Shown here piece by piece: positions 7,601 to 10,048 of a DNA stretch of 10,048 nt. This DNA comes from Deltaproteobacteria bacterium (GTDB taxonomy: Bacteria; Desulfobacterota_B; Binatia; UBA9968): contig JAUXIP010000045.1 in assembly GCA_030620935.1 (NCBI GenBank), forward strand, positions 1 to 10,048, read 5' to 3'. A model generated the notes under the pieces. The model was given only the letters and a program-made list of their open reading frames with translations. It ran no database searches and was not told where the DNA came from. A program made the position numbers and the translations under genes. Position 1 is the stretch's first letter. Each line of letters opens with the position of its first letter.

Positions 7601-9234
7601 TTGGGACGGCCAACAGCAACTAGAGACTTTGCAAATAACAACCGTTCCCGTTGGCCTCCTCGACGGCGGTAGAGCCGTTCCGAAAAGGTAAGGGCTAAGG
7701 TTGGAGATCCCTTGGCACTGGCCAGGTAGTATAAATCGGCTAACTGTCGGTCACTGATCGCTTCGGGATCCGTTTGAGCAAGCCAGGCCCTAACCGCTTT
7801 CGTCTTACGGGCGCCGATCGCCAGCCGAACCCAAGCAAACTCCACTCGGCGTGACGGATGGCTTGTGCGCAGCTGTCCAAACAACTTCATCCCTTCTCTT
7901 GCCCTGCCAAGTTTCAGGTACAGCCCCGTGATATCCTCGGATGATGAAACCAAGGTGCTCTCGGAGGCTACCAACCGTTGGAGCCAGCGGTTTGCCTGGC
8001 CTTTTCGTCCGAGCCGAATGTAAAGATTTGCCAGGCGAATCTTCTGCCTGTCCGACAGATCGGGATGCCTCTCGGCCTGCTTGATCCGACGGTTCATTTC
8101 CCTCTTTTTTCCAAGGGCGAGCGCTAACTCCGCCGCTAGGATTGGGTGGTTGTCCAAAAACTCCTTGCCGAGACTTGCCAGCATCTTCTCGGCTTCCCGG
8201 GACCGCTTTTCAGCAATGGCTGCCCTCACCAGGCCTGTTAGTACCTTGCCGGACAGCACTCTTGGATCTCTCCCCCGAGAGGCCTCGAGGGCCAGTTTGC
8301 GTTTGCCCTGGGAGAGCGCCAGCTCGATAAAGCTTTCAAACACAGCGTCAGAGAGCTGATCCTTTTCGTAAAGCCTGTTCAGTCGAGCAAAGGCCTTGGC
8401 GGAATTGCCCGTTGCGATCTCCACTTCGATAAGGGAAACCAGCAACTCGGGGTGCTTGTGAGCAGATGCCTCAAACGGTTGTAAGAGAAGTAACCCCAAA
8501 GCGGGTTTCCCCTTACCGTTGAATATTGACGCAAACTGGGCGGCCGCGTCCGGTTCTGGATAAACAGCAAGCCAGTCCTGGGACCGTTTCAACGCGCGCT
8601 CCTCGTTTTTGGTGTCGAGAAGCAGGCTAACCCAAAGCGCTAAGACATCTCTGTCGACTTCCTGGGGGTATAACTCTTCAAGCCGCCGCAAGGCCAAAAC
8701 CGCCTCGTTGAGACGACCCAACGAAGCCTGCAGCGTAGCTAGGTCTATAAGGTCCTTAGCGGTACTGGTGGGGTAAGTTTTTACTAACTCCTTGAGCACT
8801 CCGATCTGCTTATCGTATTGGGAGGTGAAGCTGTAGAATGCGGAAAGCTTACGGAAATTTTCCTCCATGGGTTGAAGACGGTTGATCTCCTCGAGGTTGC
8901 GCAAATGGTCGCCTGTGCGCTGGGCCCATTGGTACAGGGTACCCAGTTGCAGGCGGGCGTCGATGCTGCCGGGGTTTTTTTCGATGTAACGCTCCAGTAC
9001 TTCAATCGCCCCATCCACGTCGGCGTGCTGTAAGCGCAGCTTGACTAGTGACGGAGCCACTGCCACGGAGAGATCTCCAGCTGCGTATCTCTTCTCGTAG
9101 GACTCAAGGGCGGTGCCATAAAACTTATCTTTCATGTGCATGTACGCCAATTCTCGTTCTCCAGGGATCAAGAGGTAAACCGCTCCGATCCCTATGACGA
9201 TCAATGCAGCAAAAAGGAGATAATGCCTTTTCAT
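4675..9234 (-). CDS. pelB: PelB, TPR-rich periplasmic scaffold and outer-membrane Pel export porin (enlarged)
   Basis: At 1519 residues this is well above the roughly 1190 of Pseudomonas PelB. An N-terminal hydrophobic helix (about 5-24) is followed by a very long solenoid of TPR-type helical hairpins (about 30-1028, for example AVLALRRLEELYPQ near 178-191). A beta-rich non-TPR segment lies at about 1048-1121, one or two further TPRs at about 1130-1215, and a C-terminal beta-barrel at about 1222-1519 (nucleotides 4675 to about 5571). The barrel has alternating aromatic/hydrophobic strands and ends in Phe, the outer-membrane assembly signal. PelB exports Pel through the outer membrane, and its TPRs bind and localise PelA in studied systems. 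The ATG overlaps the pelA stop (ATGA) and I see no Shine-Dalgarno sequence before it, suggesting coupling to pelA. The start is right because the membrane helix follows at once. Confidence 0.96.
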   Translation of the reverse strand: MKRHYLLFAALIVIGIGAVYLLIPGERELAYMHMKDKFYGTALESYEKRYAAGDLSVAVAPSLVKLRLQHADVDGAIEVLERYIEKNPGSIDARLQLGTLYQWAQRTGDHLRNLEEINRLQPMEENFRKLSAFYSFTSQYDKQIGVLKELVKTYPTSTAKDLIDLATLQASLGRLNEAVLALRRLEELYPQEVDRDVLALWVSLLLDTKNEERALKRSQDWLAVYPEPDAAAQFASIFNGKGKPALGLLLLQPFEASAHKHPELLVSLIEVEIATGNSAKAFARLNRLYEKDQLSDAVFESFIELALSQGKRKLALEASRGRDPRVLSGKVLTGLVRAAIAEKRSREAEKMLASLGKEFLDNHPILAAELALALGKKREMNRRIKQAERHPDLSDRQKIRLANLYIRLGRKGQANRWLQRLVASESTLVSSSEDITGLYLKLGRAREGMKLFGQLRTSHPSRRVEFAWVRLAIGARKTKAVRAWLAQTDPEAISDRQLADLYYLASAKGSPTLALTFSERLYRRRGGQRERLLFAKSLVAVGRPNEALPHLRALLLTGVEAEEAYFAALSAAHARGAPVASELERFLIRKLAEPNLPNRKREAYVYGLLELKSYRAALPTLTSLARRKGGSWLFDYVHATLESGQKELLIGFLKYNLERRDLKREKKEAQLYLLIEHGGETAALPYLREFAETYEGEWTFAYENALRKLGRRKELLAYWEARVSRSDVPLHERREIAFRMLEYGYKRAAERAFFKLARNAPPDSPDTSQLLYLWGPRPEPSAIDWLEERARSASGAAKAAWLNHLVNAGAADRAIAVIEERSKEPTGPILDAYFNALLAAHDRNRLASVIESKVSDWDHPERVRRLARLALQEDLMPTARLAYIKLLKVKPDDLEALVWLGRLDFYNSRYAASNRHLGRIVALGKADYESNLYYGDLKRRENDLPAAKVYYQRALDQIEGLSTKSSRSEIVRAHLLNRLGRMDESMTLFEDLLQRRPNDTHLRTEYVNLLLDSGNYERAEQNLLFSARSHVPTTDPFGAPHASPVTYTWPNSVVAEELKEGRELLLRFNRPLEEADLRDLHKLVPDFVESINSGYDTVLLRTDRNAEHIVLTTALELTVRWRQVPAATRPGLKSEDQLRLDLLEARLLMETGRERAALQLLDRLGETHPQHPRVLASRANLEDRVGRWRPAFEWYSLALSHDPENEDYQEAKARVWSQEAARVRLDFTWEKVEDGEEERILTYSGHLFLNSISKFLRVGFVLDQNHISVDDITRANGQIKSFNGVRLRGEVYLRYDMQSGSWIRSSLYLASNGVGGGLLYALPDLAGETRLLGEFQRPNWDFPEGVVDHGTRDRIQIQRYQRLTTRLHGSLAGAFNRYGIDGDSRVATSYSIEGSMRYFLTMAYPIFSIGYGLDKEHKLSIEERTDELGGTFNPMPLVSREIHSIDFTIDHTLTSALRVEGTGGYAFDRLGDAGPFFGILATYIPINYLELQLGYYQSINPTLSSQEVRRVRASIMWLF

Positions 9235-10048
9235 AATGAACGCTCGGTTAGTGTGATATCGACCTTCGCCGCCTTAAGTGCCCAAGGCCCCAACGATAAG
9301 TGCAAAAGACCATCCTTGGAGACCTTTGCTTTTAACCGGTGCTGTTCGCCTGTTTTTTCTCTGAGAGTGACGTTGTACAAACCGCCTGTGGGCACTTTCC
9401 AGGTCATCTTGCCCTTACCGAATCCTTGGCTATTGAAGCTAAATCCGTTTCGATGGAGCTCTAACCCCCAGGTCCGCCAGCGGCTTTTAATCAGATAGGG
9501 GCGCGTTGACTTCGGTTGTTGATCGCTCAGGGAGTGGTCTTTCAAGGCCACGACCGGCGCATCATGGGCGGCGTCGAGTGCGACATACAGGCTCCCCTGG
9601 TAGTGGTGCTGACCGATCACGCCTTCCGAACGACTAAAGTCCACTGCCTGGAAGGTTGCATGGTCAAAGCGAATGGTCTGAAGCGCATCGCGGTTCTCAA
9701 TCCGCCATTGCTGCCGGCCTATGTCAGAAATTCTGGAGGTAAAAAACCCGTCTACAATCGCGGCAAATCGGCTGGTAGTGATCGGGAGAATTTCTTGACT
9801 ACGTGCATAACGTAAATTGTCAAGTACGGCATTGAGGCTCGCGAACTTCTCGCCGGAGTACATGTGGTAATAAACATTCAGTGGCTTGATGCGGATGGGA
9901 GTTTCGGTGTTCCGTAGTGTCCTGACCAGATGTTTGAATCCGAAGAATCGATCTGTCCATAGATCCGTATAGGTGTTTTCATTACTATTTGACGCGTAAA
10001 TCTGCCTTTCATTTCCAACCTCCCGGCCGAGAGGAGAAACCCAAGTGT
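9231..10048 (-). CDS. pelA: PelA, C-terminal part (end of deacetylase domain and beta-rich tail); 5' end outside window
   Basis: The frame is open from the right window edge (first full codon 10044-10046) to TGA at 9231-9233, giving 271 C-terminal residues. An internal Met near 9863 is not the start, because the frame continues upstream without a stop. Residues about 50-115 of the fragment (PIRIKPLNVYYHMYSGEKF, then ILPITTSRFAAIVDGF) are the end of the PelA polysaccharide deacetylase domain. The last 140 or so residues are beta-rich and match the C-terminal jelly-roll-like region. In studied systems PelA is a periplasmic enzyme with glycoside hydrolase and deacetylase domains; partial deacetylation makes Pel cationic and is needed for export. 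The catalytic metal-binding residues and the hydrolase domain lie outside the window, so activity cannot be assessed. Confidence 0.92.
   Translation of the reverse strand, partial: TWVSPLGREVGNERQIYASNSNENTYTDLWTDRFFGFKHLVRTLRNTETPIRIKPLNVYYHMYSGEKFASLNAVLDNLRYARSQEILPITTSRFAAIVDGFFTSRISDIGRQQWRIENRDALQTIRFDHATFQAVDFSRSEGVIGQHHYQGSLYVALDAAHDAPVVALKDHSLSDQQPKSTRPYLIKSRWRTWGLELHRNGFSFNSQGFGKGKMTWKVPTGGLYNVTLREKTGEQHRLKAKVSKDGLLHLSLGPWALKAAKVDITLTERSL

Noticed and set aside
8975..8981. An A-AAA-AAC slippery heptamer in pelB, as used in -1 frameshifting.
   Set aside because: The main pelB frame continues intact for over 1400 codons, the shifted frame ends within a few dozen codons, and I saw no clear downstream stimulatory structure. 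Chance occurrence is likely.
1..10048. RNA genes, CRISPR arrays, insertion sequences, attachment sites or origins.
   Set aside because: Nearly every base lies in one continuous run of minus-strand pel genes, and I saw no tandem repeats, transposase frames or tRNA-like cloverleaf sequences.

Overview
The window is most of a Pel exopolysaccharide biosynthesis operon, read entirely from the minus strand. In transcription order it holds the 3' end of pelA (cut by the right window edge), then pelB, pelD, pelE, pelF and the 5' part of pelG (cut by the left edge). The assignments rest on domain architecture, recognisable family segments and gene order. A PelB with a C-terminal outer-membrane beta-barrel ending in Phe means a Gram-negative (diderm) bacterium. 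The species cannot be told from the sequence. Base composition looks moderately above 50% GC, and nothing points to recent transfer or mobile DNA.

Layout, right to left: pelA (periplasmic hydrolase/deacetylase, C-terminal 271 residues present) overlaps pelB by ATGA. pelB (1519 aa, TPR scaffold plus barrel) is followed by a 171-base gap (4504-4674), the only real gap in the operon. Then pelD (c-di-GMP receptor), pelE (inner-membrane TPR protein), pelF (GT4 glycosyltransferase) and pelG (polytopic transporter-like membrane protein) follow with ATGA, ATGA and TAATG overlaps. No stretch over 300 bases lacks a gene.

How they work together: by family knowledge, PelF polymerises a UDP-sugar in the cytoplasm. 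PelD, PelE and PelG form the inner-membrane synthase complex, with PelD as the c-di-GMP-controlled switch. PelA modifies the polymer in the periplasm, and PelB carries it across the periplasm and outer membrane.

Departures from the Pseudomonas-type operon: (1) pelC, the outer-membrane lipoprotein gene expected between pelB and pelD, is absent. (2) The gap in its place holds either a small TTG-started ORF with a faint MerR/excisionase-like pattern, or an internal sigma70-like promoter with a leader containing two hairpins, or both. (3) PelB is about 330 residues longer than the Pseudomonas protein and has a beta-rich, non-TPR insertion near its barrel. (4) The PelD I-site arginine position appears to be threonine, so its c-di-GMP binding is open to question. 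The window holds a variant of a known system; I found no wholly new one.
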